Part shown: positions 12,670 through 24,750 of the stretch, piece by piece
Layout of the letters: each line of letters begins with the position of its first letter
Position numbering within the stretch: the first letter of the stretch is position 1
From: Cladorhizidae sp. MBARI D1340-BT2
Lineage: Eukaryota > Porifera > Demospongiae > Poecilosclerida > Cladorhizidae
DNA: 64,000 bases
Reading direction: 5' to 3'
Assembly (NCBI GenBank): GCA_028752905.1
Contig: JAQNBH010000004.1
Coordinates: 5,514,358-5,578,357 of the forward strand
Translations under genes and position numbers: made by a program
The notes under the pieces: generated by a model
Told to the model about the DNA's origin: nothing
What the model saw: only the letters and a program-made list of their open reading frames with translations
The model's database searches: none

Positions 12670-13516
12670 TGGCTTAGCTTGTACTAGAGGATGCCTCCTC
12701 ATTCACTGGCTTAGCTCCTACTAGAGGATGCCTCCTCATTCACTGGCTTAGCTCCTACTAGAGGATGCCTCCTCATTCACTGGCTCAGCTCCTACTAGAG
12801 GATGCCTCCTCATTCACTGGCTTAGCTCCTACTAGAGGATGCCTCCTCATTCACTGGCTTAGCTCCTACTAGAGGGTACTCTCATTCACTGGCTTAGCTC
12901 CTACTAGAGGATGCCTCCTCATTCACTGGCCTAGCTCCTACTAGAGGATGCCTCCTCATTCACTGGCTTAGCTACTACTAGAGGATGCCTCCTCATTCAC
13001 TGGCTTAGCTCCTACTAGAGGATGCCTCCTCATTCACTGGCTTAGCCTACTAGAGGATGCCTCCTCATTCACTGGCTTAGCTCCTACTAGAGGATGCCTC
13101 CTCATTCACTGGCTTAGCTCCTACTAGAGGATGCCTCCTCATTCACTGGCTTAGCTTCTACTAGAGGATGTCCCCTCATTCACTGGCTTAGCCCCTACTA
13201 GAGGATGCCTCCTCATTCACTGGCTTAGCTCCTACTAGAGGATGCCTCCTCATTCACTGGCTTAGCTCCTACTAGAGGATGCCTCCTCATTCACTGGCTT
13301 AGCTCCTACTAGAGGATGCCTCTCATTCACTGGCTTAGCTCCTACTAGAGGATGCCTCCTCATTCACTAGCTCAGCTCCTACTAGAGGATGCCTCCTCAT
13401 TCACTGGCTTAGCTCCTACTAGAGGATGCCTCCTCATTCACTGGCTTAGCTCCTACTAGAGGATGCCTCCTCATTCACTGGCTTAGCTCCTACTAGAGGG
13501 TACTCCTCATTCACTG
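12670..13516 (+). repeat. 37-bp minisatellite (about 23 copies)
   Basis: The unit is GGCTTAGCTCCTACTAGAGG then ATGCCTCCTCATTCACT. It starts only about 25 bp after exon c. A shortened unit with AGAGGGTACT ends the block and also occurs near 12873. Confidence 0.96.
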
Positions 13517-14483
13517 TTTTTGGTGGACATCATAAATGTCTAGTCCTGCCACAGTCTTTCCTTGGGCACCTGGCATACCCTGGATACTTGGGACTAGTGA
13601 CTATCCCGGGATGTCCTTAGTGGGAGTGAATTTATCCAGCATGGATCCTGGAGTAAGCGTTATGACTAATCTAAGTCGAGGGGTTAGTCTAGGACCGGGG
13701 CAGCCAGAGATACCCAGGTATCCAGAGACACAAATACCACATAGGCCTGTTCTATTTAAGGTGTGTGAACTTTATTCAGGTAAACCTATAGCAAATTATA
13801 TAGAAACATATATAGATACATGTACGTGATGAAGTTGCTCATTTTCCATCCAATTACTCAGCGAGGGATTGCTTCAGTGACCAATGACTGATCTCTATTG
13901 TCAGATCTACCACATGCATGTGTGTGTGCATGTGTAGTGTGTGTGTGCGTGCATGCATGTAATGTGTGTGTGTGCATGTGTAGTGTGTGTGCATGCATGC
14001 ATGTAATGTGTTTGTCGTGTGTGTGCATGCATGCATGTAATATGTCTGTGTGTGTGCGCAATGCTTGCTCAATTTCTTAGTCAGTAGTCCTATTCACCAG
14101 ACAAGAAATAGAATACTAGCTAACACGCAAGGGACAGTTACAGCTTAGAATGTGAAGGGGCAGCTGTCCAGGATGTCCTTAATCATTAATTGCAGCACAG
14201 ACCATACCACATGCCCTTGAAGTCAAGCTCAGCAATGTTGGACACTAGAGGTGCACTCAGAGTGAACATCATGCTTTGGTGGTTGAATGCTGACCAGACT
14301 AAACTAGGGAGATTGTGAGCATGTGGCATGTAGCCACAAGTGGACTCAACACTCGTGGAGGCCACGACTGATTGTCATGACTCTGTCCAGTGGAAACCCT
14401 GCCAGATTTGAATCTATCGCTAAACACATTGCTCAAGAAACGTCTCACACTTTGTTTGAAGATTGTGCATCGTAATCTGGTGG
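13517..14483. other. Unique intron sequence with a TG/CATG microsatellite
   Basis: At 13568-13660 there is a copy of the dispersed repeat seen near 2425 and 20700 (TACTTGGGACTAGTGACTAT, CCCGGGATGTCC). At 13910-14056 TGTGTGTGCATGCATGCATG-type repeats occur. The remainder shows no gene. Confidence 0.65.
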
Positions 14484-15200
14484 GTGACAGGCCCTGTGGT
14501 GGATGGCAGGCCCAGTGGTGGACAGGCCCAGTGGCGGATGATAGGCCCAGTGGTGGATGACAGGCCCAGTGGCGGATGATAGGCCCAGTGGTGGATGGCA
14601 GGCCCAGTGGTGGATGACAGGCCCAGTGGCGGATGACAGGCCCAGTGGTGGATGACAGGCCCAGTGGCGGATGATAGGCCCAGTGGTGGATGGCAGGCCC
14701 AGTGGTGGACAGGCCCAGTGGCGGATGATAGGCCCAGTGGTGGATGACAGGCCCAGTGGCGGATGATAGGCCCAGTGGTGGATGGCAGGCCCAGTGGTGG
14801 ATGACAGGCCCAGTGGCGGATGACAGGCCCAGTGGTGGATGACAGGCCCAGTGGCGGATGATAGGCCCAGTGGTGGATGGCAGGCCCAGTGGTGGATGAC
14901 AGGCCCAGTGGCGGATGACAGGCCCAGTGGTGGATGACAGGCCCAGTGGTGGATGACAGGCCCTGTGGCGGATGACAGGCCCAGTGGTGGATGACAGGCC
15001 CAGTGGTGGATGACAGGCCCTGTGGTGGATGACAGGCCCTGTGGCAGATGACAGGCCCTGTGGCGGATGACAGGCCCAGTGGTGGATGGCAGGCCCAGTG
15101 GCGGATGACAGACCCAGTGGTGGGTGGCAGGCCCAGTGGTGGATGATAGGTCCAGTGGAGATGTGCATCCCAACCTGGTGGATCGCAGGCCCAGTGGAGA
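14484..15200 (+). repeat. 19-bp minisatellite (about 38 copies)
   Basis: The unit is CAGGCCCAGTGGTGGATGA, with GGTGG/GGCGG and GACAGG/GATAGG variants in recurring order. A shortened unit (GGTGGACAGG) recurs near 14517 and 14705, revealing a duplicated superblock of about 190 bp. Confidence 0.95.
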
Positions 15201-15244
15201 TGTGGACAATGAGATGGCATCAAACTTCAAAGTTCCACCTAATA

Positions 15245-16128
15245 ATGGCTAGGGCTAGGTCTATGGATATAAGGCTAGGGATAGGGCTATGGATATAAGG
15301 TTAGGGCTAGGGCTATGGATATAAGGCTAGGGCTAGGTCTATGGATATATGGCTAGGTCTATGGATATAAGGTTAGGGCTAGGTCTATGGATATAAGGCT
15401 AGGGCTAGGGAGGTCTATGGATATAAGGCTAGGGCTAGGGAGGAGGTCTATGGATATAAGGCTAGGGCTAGGGAGGAGGTCTATGGATATAAGGCTAGGG
15501 CTAGGGAGGAGGTCTATGGATAAGGCTACATGTAGGTCTATGGATATAAGGCTAGGGCTAGGGAGGAGGTCTATGGATAAGGCTACATGTAGGTCTATGG
15601 ATATAAGGCTAGGGCTAGGGAGGAGGTCTATGGATAAGGCTACATGTAGGTCTATGGATATAAGGCTAGGGCTAGGGAGGAGGTCTATGGATAAGGCTAC
15701 ATGTAGGTCTATGGATATAAGGCTAGGGCTAGGGAGGAGGTCTATGGATAAGGCTACATGTAGGTCTATGGATATAAGGCTAGGGCTAGGGAGGAGGTCT
15801 ATGGATAAGGCTACATGTAGGTCTATGGATATAAGGCTAGGGCTAGGGAGGAGGTCTATGGATAAGGCTACATGTAGGTCTATGGATATAAGGCTAGGGC
15901 TAGGGAGGAGGTCTATGGATATAAGGCTACTGTAGGTCTATGGATATAAGGCTAGGGATAGGGATAGGGCTATGAATATAAGGCTAGGGCTAGGTCTATG
16001 GCTAGGTATGGCTATGGGTATAAGGCTAGGGCCAGGGCCAGGGCTATGGATATAAGTCTAGGGCTAGGACTATGGTTATAAGGCTAGGAATAGTGCCAGG
16101 GCTATGGATATAAGGCTAGGGCTAGTAA
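15245..16128 (+). repeat. TAGGG-rich minisatellite with a 57-bp higher-order unit
   Basis: Base units are GGCTAGGGCTATGGATATAA. From about 15480 to 15913 a 57-bp compound unit (GGCTAGGGCTAGGGAGGAGG, TCTATGGATAAGGCTACATG, TAGGTCTATGGATATAA) repeats seven to eight times almost identically. G-runs on this strand resemble telomeric repeats but no pure TTAGGG array is present. Confidence 0.93.
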
Positions 16129-16585
16129 GTTAGCAGAAAAATAGCCACAGCAACACTGACAGTGGCTGATGGTGTGGATGTGGAAGTCGAAGAGCTGGTA
16201 GGTGTCCAAAAAGCTATAATTACTTGAAAGAACTGCACTTCTGGCTGGCCTGTATGATAGTGTTAGTATCCTGTATGATAGTGTTAGTATCCTGTATGAT
16301 AGTGTTAGTATCCTGTTGTGTGAACTATCATAGTTCCTTAACAACAGCTCTCTTAAATAGGAAGGGGCGCTCCATAATTTCACACCCATCCCTTTGGTGA
16401 GGAAGAAGGTAGAGAGTAATGAAAGAATTTGCAACAGCTATAGTCAGTGTGTCAAAAGCCACAAGCTCTGGCAAGCACTTTCAGTGCACATAACCATGGC
16501 AACAGCAAAGTCAAGTAGTTAAAAATATAATTGGCATTTACGAGTATTAAGCCCAGTTCACTATATGCCGTGAGGCCTTTGTGTC
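16129..16585. other. Unique intron sequence with a 21-bp triplet
   Basis: TGTATGATAGTGTTAGTATCC repeats three times at 16252-16314. The rest shows nothing recognised. Confidence 0.6.
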
Positions 16586-17500
16586 GCCTTGTGTTGCTTC
16601 AGGTCACGTCGCATTGCTTCAGGTCGCCTTGTGTTGCTTCAGGTCACGTCGCATTGCTTCAGGTCGCATTGTGTTGCTTCAGGTCATGTCACATTGCTTC
16701 AGGTCGCATTGTGTTACTTCAGGTCACGTCGCATTGCTTCAGATCGCATTGTGTTGCTTCAGGTCACATCGCATTGCTTCAGGTCGCCTTGTGTTGCTTC
16801 AGGTCGCCTTGTGTTGCTTCAGGTCACGTCGCATTGCTTCAGGTCGCCTTGTGTTGCTTCAGGTCACATCTCATTGCTTCAGGTCGCATTGTGTTGCTTC
16901 AGGTCACATTGTGTTGCTTCAGGTCACATCGCATTGCTTCAGATCGCATTGTGTTGCTTCAGGTCACGTCGCATTGCTTCAGATCGCATTGTGTTGCTTC
17001 AGGTCGCATTGTGTTGCTTCAGGTCGCATTGTGTTGCTTCAGGTCACATCTCATTGCTTCAGGTCACATCGCATTGCTTCAGGTCGCATTGTGTTGCTTC
17101 AGGTCACATCGCATTGCTTCAGGTCGCCTTGTGTTGCTTCAGGTCACATTGTGTTGCTTCAGGTCACATCGCATTGCTTCAGGTCGCATTGTGTTGCTTC
17201 AGGTCACATCACATTGCTTCAGGTCGCCTTGTGTTGCTTCAGGTCACGTCGCATTGCTTCAGGTCGCATTGTGTTGCTTCAGGTCACATCGCATTGCTTC
17301 AGGTCGCATTGTGTTGCTTCAGGTCACATTGTGTTGCTTCAGGTCACATCGCATTGCTTCAGGTCGCCTTGTGTTGCTTCAGGTCGCATTGTGTTGCTTC
17401 AGGTCACATCACATTGCTTCAGGTCGCCTTGTGTTGCTTCAGGTCGCATTGTGTTGCTTCAGGTCACCTTGTGTTGCTTCAGGTCGCATTGTGTTGCTTT
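16586..17500 (+). repeat. 20-bp minisatellite (about 46 copies)
   Basis: All units share TTGCTTCAGGTC; the other half is GCCTTGTG, GCATTGTG, ACGTCGCA or ACATCGCA. Variants come in irregular mixtures. Because 20 is not a multiple of three, all three + frames stay open for more than 300 codons without coding meaning. Confidence 0.96.
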
Positions 17501-18712
17501 GAGCAGTTGACAATATCAGTCGTTGCATTGCATCGCTTCGAACTATTGAAATTGTACTTTCACCCCAAATTACGAACTCCACCCATTAATTGGTGAACCT
17601 TTAACCTCTAAATGACTTGTGGATAGAGCCATATAGACTTGCTCGTTCGAGTGTCACAACTATGACAGGCTTCTTCTTTGTGACCACCCTTTACCATGCA
17701 CTGCAACAACTGATCAAAATGTCCTCCGCCCTTCGTTGTGTGAGACCTGGCTCCCAAAAGGTACTAGCTTCAGCAAGCAGCTTTTTTAAAAACTATTACA
17801 AGAAAACGTACAAATATTGTGGATAGTGTCTTGGATAGATAGATACTGTGCGGAGACTGAGGGAGTGAGTATATATATATACATATGTAGATTGCAGTAT
17901 GCAATAGAGGTGGAGTTCAGATGATGTTAGAGAACTTGGAGCTATTGGAATTTGGACTGACTGGGAGAGAGAGAGGGCCAAGCAGAGAATGGAGGTGTAA
18001 TTCTGCCTTAGCTTCAAGTGATTACTGGTAGATCTAGTCTGAACAACAAAGGGAAGTGTACCGTATATGATAGATATAAAGCACCTGTAGGTGATGTGAG
18101 TCTAACTGACCTACAGGACAAGCTCACCAAGCAACAACAGAAAGTGAAAAAGACTCATGGCCTTGAAGGCTATTTTATAGAACTAATGTAACATCCAAAA
18201 CATTCTTACTTGATCAGAGTTGACAGTTTCTCTATTACCCTTGAAGTTAAGGATCCATCTTCTATATCCTATGATGGGTGATGGGCAGGTGCGTCTTAAC
18301 CTTGAGCACGTGCATCTTAACCTTGAGCACGAGTTCCTTGATAATTATCTCTAGTCCCTGGGAGACGAACAATATAACTAGCTAGCTCGAGAAACGGGCT
18401 TAGCTACTAGCTAAATGTAAGAAAATATCTAGCTACTAAGCAATTGCTAGCTATTACTTACCAGGTAAGCGTATAACCTCTCATACCCATGAAGTCCAAG
18501 ATATTCATCAACTCCCACGGCAGACACATCGCGATCTGAAGGGGGGGAAAAGTGAGAAAACAATATGCAAGTTCAACATGGCGCTACTATTGAAGCATCC
18601 TTAGCTAAGAACTGACACTGGGCAAGTAGTTAGCTACGTACTGGGCAGATACCTGAACAAAGTTTGAAGTCTCTCCAGCAAACCTAGTCCAAGATCTGAA
18701 CAAAATAGTCGG
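17501..18712. other. Unique intron sequence, possible fossil coding fragment
   Basis: Mostly unremarkable. At 18065-18191 an open stretch of about 40 codons reads YDRYKAPVGDVSLTDLQDKL and continues with a lysine/glutamine-rich segment to a stop; it looks like a piece of coding sequence but I cannot assign it. At 17681-17694 there is a GACCACCCTTTACC, related to the dispersed motif described in the findings. Confidence 0.45.
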
Positions 18713-18903
18713 CAGGGGTGTATTTAGGGGGGGGCGGGGGGGGGGGCATTCGCCCCCCCTTGTATCATTCTCGCCCCCCCCCCTTGAAATTAGACACCAC
18801 CCTTATACATTACATACACCATCATTGTATCATTCTCGCCCCCCCTTATTTTTCCATATCTCAAGTTCGCCCCCCCTTGGCAAAATTTCTGTATACAACC
18901 CTG
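18713..18903. mobile_element. 191-bp MITE-like element with 5-bp flanking repeats
   Basis: The left end starts CAGGGGTGTATTTAGGGGGG; the right end, read on the other strand, starts CAGGGTTGTATACAGAAATT, so the first dozen bases are inverted repeats. GTCGG flanks both sides (18708-18712 and 18904-18908). Inside are poly-C/poly-G runs and no coding. A related copy occurs at about 33631-33814. Confidence 0.7.
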
Positions 18904-18908
18904 GTCGG

Positions 18909-19140
18909 TGACAAAATTATTCACTTGAAGGAAAGGTTGGAATAGCAAGAGGTGCTGTAGCCAAAAGATGGAGTAACTACTTGTCCAGAGAGGCCAGGTT
19001 GTGTTCCAATGGAAGCACCTGTGACTGTTTTGAACTTCAATCAGCCTTAGCGTTAGAGCGTGAAGTGCTGTTAACTTGCTTATTGAAAATTGCACACGAG
19101 TAAAATAGTGCCGTCTCAGCACCTAGGTTTTTAAAATATA
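18909..19140. other. Unique intron sequence
   Basis: Single-copy sequence between a MITE and a minisatellite; nothing recognised. Confidence 0.5.
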
Positions 19141-19410
19141 ACGGGCAGTGTCCTATCAACGGGCGGTGTCCTATCCACGGGCAGTGACCTATCCACGGGC
19201 GGTGTCCTATCCACGGGCAGTGTCCTATCCACGGGCGGTGTCCTATCCACGGGCAGTGTCCTATCAACGGGCGGTGTCCTATCCACGGGCAGTGACCTAT
19301 CCACGGGCAGTGTCCTATCCACGGGCGGTGTCCTATCCACGGGCAGTGTCCTATCCACGGGCGGTGTCCTATCCACGGGCAGTGTCCTATCCACGGGCGG
19401 TGTCCTATTG
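19141..19410 (+). repeat. 18-bp minisatellite (about 15 copies)
   Basis: The unit is GGGCAGTGTCCTATCCAC with GGGCGG variants alternating nearly every other unit, i.e. a 36-bp dimer. The length is a multiple of three, which leaves periodic open frames (e.g. YPRAVS repeats) but no gene context. Confidence 0.95.
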
Positions 19411-19723
19411 ACGAGTGTTTTAGTTTTGTCCTTCATCCTTTAAGAGTTAAGGGAAAAAATTTCCCCAGAAACACAAATAAATCACACCAACGCGTGTTGG
19501 GCTTGCGTTGCAACCAGAACTAGAATATTGAATCTATTCAAGTGCGTATGTGACTTCATGTTCACGATATCACAAACTTGATGCGTTGCTTGGTGTCGCT
19601 AGTGCAAGCGGCATATTGTGCACCATCAGCATTAGTAGTGTCTAAGATAATTCTTAAAGTTGGAAGTTTATAATTAACTCCACATATGCAGCAGTGTTGT
19701 TGAGGTTTGAACATTACCTTCCC
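19411..19723. other. Unique intron sequence
   Basis: Nothing recognised in this 313-bp stretch. Confidence 0.5.
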
Positions 19724-20312
19724 CAACTGCAAGCTTCCCAACTGCAAGCTCCCAACTAGAAACTCCCCAACTGCAAGCTCCCCAACCCCAACTGCAAGCT
19801 CCCCAACTGCAAGCTCCCCAACTGCAAGCTCCCCAACTGCAAGCTCCCCAACTGCAAGCTCCCCAACTGCAAGCTCCCCAACTGCAAGCTCCCCAACTGT
19901 AAGCTCCCCAACTGCAAGCTCCCCAACTGCAAGCTCCCCAACTGCAAGCTCCCCAACTGCAAGCTCCCCAACTGCAAGCTCCCCAACCTCAAGCTCCCCA
20001 ACTGCAAGCTCCCCAACCGCAAGCTCCCCAACTGCAAACTCCCCAACTGCAAGCTCCCCAACTGCAAGCTCCCCAACTGCAAGCTCCCCAACTGCAAGCT
20101 CCCCAACTGCAAGCTCCCCTCCCCAACTGCAAGCTCCCCAACTGCAAGCTCCCCAACTGCAAGCTCCCCAACTGCAAGTTCCCCAACTGCAAGCTCCCCA
20201 ACTGCAAGCTCCCCAACTGCAAGCTCCCCAACTGCAAGTTCCCCAACTGCAAGCTCCCCAACTGCAAGCTCCCCAACTGCAAGCTCCCCAACTGCAAGCT
20301 CCCCAACTACAA
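19724..20312 (+). repeat. 15-bp minisatellite (about 39 copies)
   Basis: The unit is CCCCAACTGCAAGCT, highly uniform. Rare variants are CTGTAAGCT, CCTCAAGCT and CTGCAAGTT. Translation in frame gives PTASS repeats; no start, splice or gene context supports coding. Confidence 0.96.
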
Positions 20313-20782
20313 AATCTCCCCTTCCCTCTCCCGCTCAGAAATTTCCAGCACAAATCTTAATAATTATTTAAAACTGACATTGCCAATTAAAACCATGTCT
20401 TCCTTAATCAATTGAAACCACACCTTCCTTGCTCACTTCAATTATTAGGGCCACACCTTTCTTAATAACTAGTCCAGAAATGCCTTGGTCAACTTCTGTT
20501 TTCCTTAATCACTTCAATTTGTTGAAACCACACCTTACTTATGAAATGCCTTGGTCAGCTTCTGTTTTCAGCTTTTGTGGATTACATCAAACAGAGGAAT
20601 TCTGTCAGCGATTCTGGCTGACTCATTAGACTTGGCTAAGCACATTGCATGGACACTATAAGAGATGCCCAGACCTGATGCAACCTTTCCTTATTTACCC
20701 CGAGATTCCCCATGGTACTTGGGACTATATCGGGATGTCCCTGCTGAGGGTGACCATGACTACAACAGAATGGGTAGCAGTG
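20313..20782. other. Unique intron sequence
   Basis: Contains a diffuse repeat of GAAACCACACCTTCCTT-type phrases (20380-20560) and, near 20695-20765, the third copy of the dispersed GGTACTTGGGACTATATCGG repeat. No gene. Confidence 0.55.
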
Positions 20783-23636
20783 TGTTGTTGCCTGTGGAGA
20801 CCAGCCTAGTGTGTTGCTTGTGGAGACCAGCCTAGTGTGTTGCTTGTGTCTAGTGCGTTGCTTGTGGAGAACAGCCTAGTGTGTTGCCTGTGGAGACCAG
20901 CCTAGTGTGTTGCCTGTGGAGACCAGCCTAGTGTGTTGCTTGTGTCTAGTGCGTTGCTTGTGGAGACCAGCCTAGTGTGTTGCCTGTGGAGACCAGCCTA
21001 GTGTGTTGCCTGTGGAGACCAGCCTAGTGTGTTGCTTGTGTCTAGTGCGTTGCTTGTGGAGAACAGCCTAGTGTGTTGCCTGTGGAGACCAGCCTAGTGT
21101 GTTGCTTGTGTCTAGTGCGTTGCTTGTGGAGAACAGCCTAGTGTGTTGCCTGTGGAGACCAGCCTAGTGTGTTGCCTGTGGAGACCAGCCTAGTGTGTTG
21201 CTTGTGTCTAGTGTGTTGCTTGTGGAGACCAGCCTAGTGTGTTGCCTGTGGAGACCAGCCTAGTGTGTTGCCTGTGGAGACCAGCCTAGTGTGTTGCTTG
21301 TGGAGACCAGCCTAGTGTGTTGCTTGTGGAGACCAGCCTAGTGTGTTGCCTGTGGAGACCAGCCTAGTGTGTTGCTTGTGTCTAGTGCGTTGCTTGTGGA
21401 GAACAGCCTAGTGTGTTGCCTGTGGAGACCAGCCTAGTGTGTTGCCTGTGGAGACCAGCCTAGTTTGTTGCTTGTGTCTAGTGCGTTGCCTGTGGAGACC
21501 AGCCTAGTGTGTTGCCTGTGGAGACCAGCCTAGTGTGTTGCTTGTGTCTAGTGCGTTGCTTGTGGAGAACAGCCTAGTGTGTTGCTTGTGGAGACCAGCC
21601 TAGTGTGTTGCCTGTGGAGACCAGCCTAGTGTGTTGCCTGTGGAGACCAGCCTAGTGTGTTGCTTGTGTCTAGTGCGTTGCTTGTGGAGACCAGCCTAGT
21701 GTGTTGCTTGTGGAGACCAGCCTAGTGTGTTGCCTGTGGAGACCAGCCTAGTGTGTTGCCTGTGGAGACCAGCCTAGTGTGTTGCTTGTGTCTAGTGCGT
21801 TGCTTGTGGAGACCAGCCTAGTGTGTTGCCTGTGGAGACCAGCCTAGTGTGTTGCCTGTGGAGACCAGCCTAGTGTGTTGCTTGTGTCTAGTGCGTTGCT
21901 TGTGGAGAACAGCCTAGTGTGTTGCCTGTGGAGACCAGCCTAGTGTGTTGCTTGTGTCTAGTGCGTTGCTTGTGGAGAACAGCCTAGTGTGTTGCCTGTG
22001 GAGACCAGCCTAGTGTGTTGCCTGTGGAGACCAGCCTAGTGTGTTGCTTGTGTCTAGTGTGTTGCTTGTGGAGACCAGCCTAGTGTGTTGCCTGTGGAGA
22101 CCAGCCTAGTGTGTTGCCTGTGGAGACCAGCCTAGTGTGTTGCTTGTGGAGACCAGCCTAGTGTGTTGCTTGTGGAGACCAGCCTAGTGTGTTGCCTGTG
22201 GAGACCAGCCTAGTGTGTTGCTTGTGTCTAGTGCGTTGCTTGTGGAGAACAGCCTAGTGTGTTGCCTGTGGAGACCAGCCTAGTGTGTTGCCTGTGGAGA
22301 CCAGCCTAGTTTGTTGCTTGTGTCTAGTGCGTTGCCTGTGGAGACCAGCCTAGTGTGTTGCCTGTGGAGACCAGCCTAGTGTGTTGCCTGTGGAGACCAG
22401 CCTAGTGTGTTGCTTGTGTCTAGTGCGTTGCCTGTGGAGACCAGCCTAGTGTGTTGCCTGTGGAGACCAGCCTAGTGTGTTGCCTGTGGAGACCAGCCTA
22501 GTGTGTTGCTTGTGGAGACCAGCCTAGTGTGTTGCTTGTGGAGACCAGCCTAGTGTGTTGCTTGTGGAGACCAGCCTAGTGTGTTGCTTGTGGAGACCAG
22601 CCTAGTGTGTTGCTTGTGGAGACCAGCCTAGTGTGTTGCTTGTGGAGACCAGCCTAGTGTGTTGCCTGTGGAGACCAGCCTAGTGTGTTGCCTGTGGAGA
22701 CCAGCCTAGTGTGTTGCCTGTGGAGACCAGCCTAGTTTGTCGCTTGTGTCTAGTGCGTTGCCTGTGGAGACCAGCCTAGTGTGTTGCCTGTGGAGACCAG
22801 CCTAGTGTGTTGCTTGTGTCTAGTGCGTTGCTTGTGGAGACCAGCCTAGTGTGTTGCCTGTGGAGACCAGCCTAGTGTGTTGCCTGTGGAGACCAGCCTA
22901 GTGTGTTGTCTGTGGAGACCAGCCTAGTGTGTTGCCTGTGGAGACCAGCCTAGTGTGTTGCTTGTGGAGACCAGCCTAGTGTGTTGCCTGTGGAGACCAG
23001 CCTAGTGTGTTGCCTGTGGAGACCAGCCTAGTGTGTTGCTTGTGGAGACCAGCCTAGTGTGTTGTCTGTGGAGACCAGCCTAGTTTGTTGCTTGTGTCTA
23101 GTGCGTTGCCTGTGGAGACCAGCCTAGTGTGTTGCCTGTGGAGACCAGCCTAGTGTGTTGCTTGTGTCTAGTGCGTTGCTTGTGGAGACCAGCCTAGTGT
23201 GTTGCCTGTGGAGACCAGCCTAGTGTGTTGCTTGTGGAGACCAGCCTAGTGTGTTGTCTGTGGAGACCAGCCTAGTGTGTTGTCTGTGGAGACCAGCCTA
23301 GTGTGTTGCCTGTGGAGACCAGCCTAGTGTGTTGCCTGTGGAGACCAGCCTAGTGTGTTGCTTGTGTCTAGTGCGTTGCTTGTGGAGACCAGCCTAGTGT
23401 GTTGCCTGTGGAGACCAGCCTAGTGTGTTGTCTGTGGAGACCAGCCTAGTTTGTTGCTTGTGTCTAGTGCGTTGCTTGTGGAGACCAGCCTAGTGTGTTG
23501 CCTGTGGAGACCAGCCTAGTGTGTTGTCTGTGGAGACCAGCCTAGTGTGTTGCTTGTGTCTAGTGCATTGCCTGTGGAGACCAGCCTCTTGTGTCTAGTG
23601 TGTTGTAGTATGTTGCTTGTGTCTAGTGTGTTGCCT
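20783..23636 (+). repeat. 24-bp/16-bp compound minisatellite, 2.85 kb
   Basis: Units are GTGTTGCCTGTGGAGACCAG plus CCTA, mixed with the short unit GTGTTGCTTGTGTCTA. Rare variants TAGTTTGTTGC (21461 and 22307) and CTTGTGTCTAGTGTG (21201 and 22047) are both 846 bp apart, which shows a large internal duplication. Confidence 0.96.
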
Positions 23637-23864
23637 GGGATGGCAGCCCTAGTTCAGCCATGGCCACACACCATCACTGAACTAGAATTGCTCTTGTTGT
23701 ACAGCATCAAGTCTTGAATGGCTAGAACAATTGTGATTGATGAGTGGTAGACGCACTACAAATTGATGTGGAGATATTTTTAATATATATTTTTAAATTG
23801 GACTTATGTTCGTGTGAAGTGGGTCTAAAATTATAAATATAAACACACACACACACAACTCGTG

Positions 23865-24480
23865 GTTATAACTTCCATAGATTCTGCACACTTCACTGTA
23901 TGGACTTGATATTTAGCTTAAAAGATAGGTCTCTCTGTGTGCTCTCTTTTGATATTTAAAAATGTTGCCTATGCTGAAGTTACATGCAGCCTAAGTGGGG
24001 GTTCCTCAAAATCCGAGTGCCTCAACTGTTTGTCGTGTGGTTCCAGATTGGAAGGTGCTATTGTTATCTGTGGCTAGAGGAGGCCCTACTCTACAAAACA
24101 AGTCATTAGGCGCTAAACCACGACTAAATTAGACTAAATTAGGCAAGGGGTGCTGAAATCAGCTAAAATCACTGAAATCAGCTGAAATCAATGAAAATTT
24201 TTCCTGCACCCCAGGCCTAATTCGTTAAGTTTTAGTGCCTAAATCAACACCAGCAAATCAACACCAGCAAGTTGGAGTAGGGCTTCCTCTAGCCACTGAT
24301 AACAATGGCTAGCCAATCCTGGCACCCCCACTTTGGCTGCATGTAACTTTAGCCTAGTTAACTTATACAGTACTAATTTATACCAAAAGAGAGCACACAG
24401 AGAGATCCATCATTTGATCTACAGTATATATCAAGTTCATACAGTGAAGTCTGCAGACTCTATGGAGCTCCAAAGTGTAA
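23865..24480. mobile_element. Foldback element, copy 1
   Basis: The left arm (from about 23865) contains CACTTCACTGTATGGACTTG and TCTCTCTGTGTGCTCTCTTT; the right arm (to about 24480) contains their reverse complements. The inner part pairs GGCTAGAGGAGGCCCTACTC (24072) with a GTAGGGCTTCCTCTAGCC segment near 24274. The same arms make up the foldback inside the TTAA element at 49555-51083. No terminal duplication is clear and there is no coding. Confidence 0.75.
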
Positions 24481-24553
24481 CCACAAATCACACTTTCCAG
24501 ACATGATCAGTACTCTTCTCCCCTTAATTCTCTAGCTGCTTATCTATCATACT

Positions 24554-24750
24554 CTGAGAAGAAGGAAGCTTATACATGTGACTGCACAGCTGTTATAGTC
24601 AAGATTCAGTATTAGGTCTAACTACATAACTTCTTCCTCACATATGACAAAATTATACTCTGCAGAGGAATAAGTTATGTAGTTAGACCTAATACTGAAT
24701 CTTGACTGTAACAGCTGTGCAGTCACATGTATAAGCTTCCTTCTTCTCAG
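24554..24750. mobile_element. 197-bp near-perfect inverted repeat (hairpin or MITE)
   Basis: Arms of roughly 86 bp: CTGAGAAGAAGGAAGCTTAT at the left end is matched by its complement at the right end, and GTATTAGGTCTAACTACATA pairs in the middle. The loop is about 20 bases (24645-24664). Very few mismatches, so it is recent. No obvious target duplication. Confidence 0.85.

Noticed and set aside
14484..15230. Long - strand frames with HHWACHPPLGL repeats
   Set aside because: Result of the 19-bp minisatellite; three frames open at once.
19707..20360. PTASS-repeat protein on the + strand
   Set aside because: The 15-bp unit is a multiple of three, so frames persist automatically; no start context, splice sites or conserved sequence.
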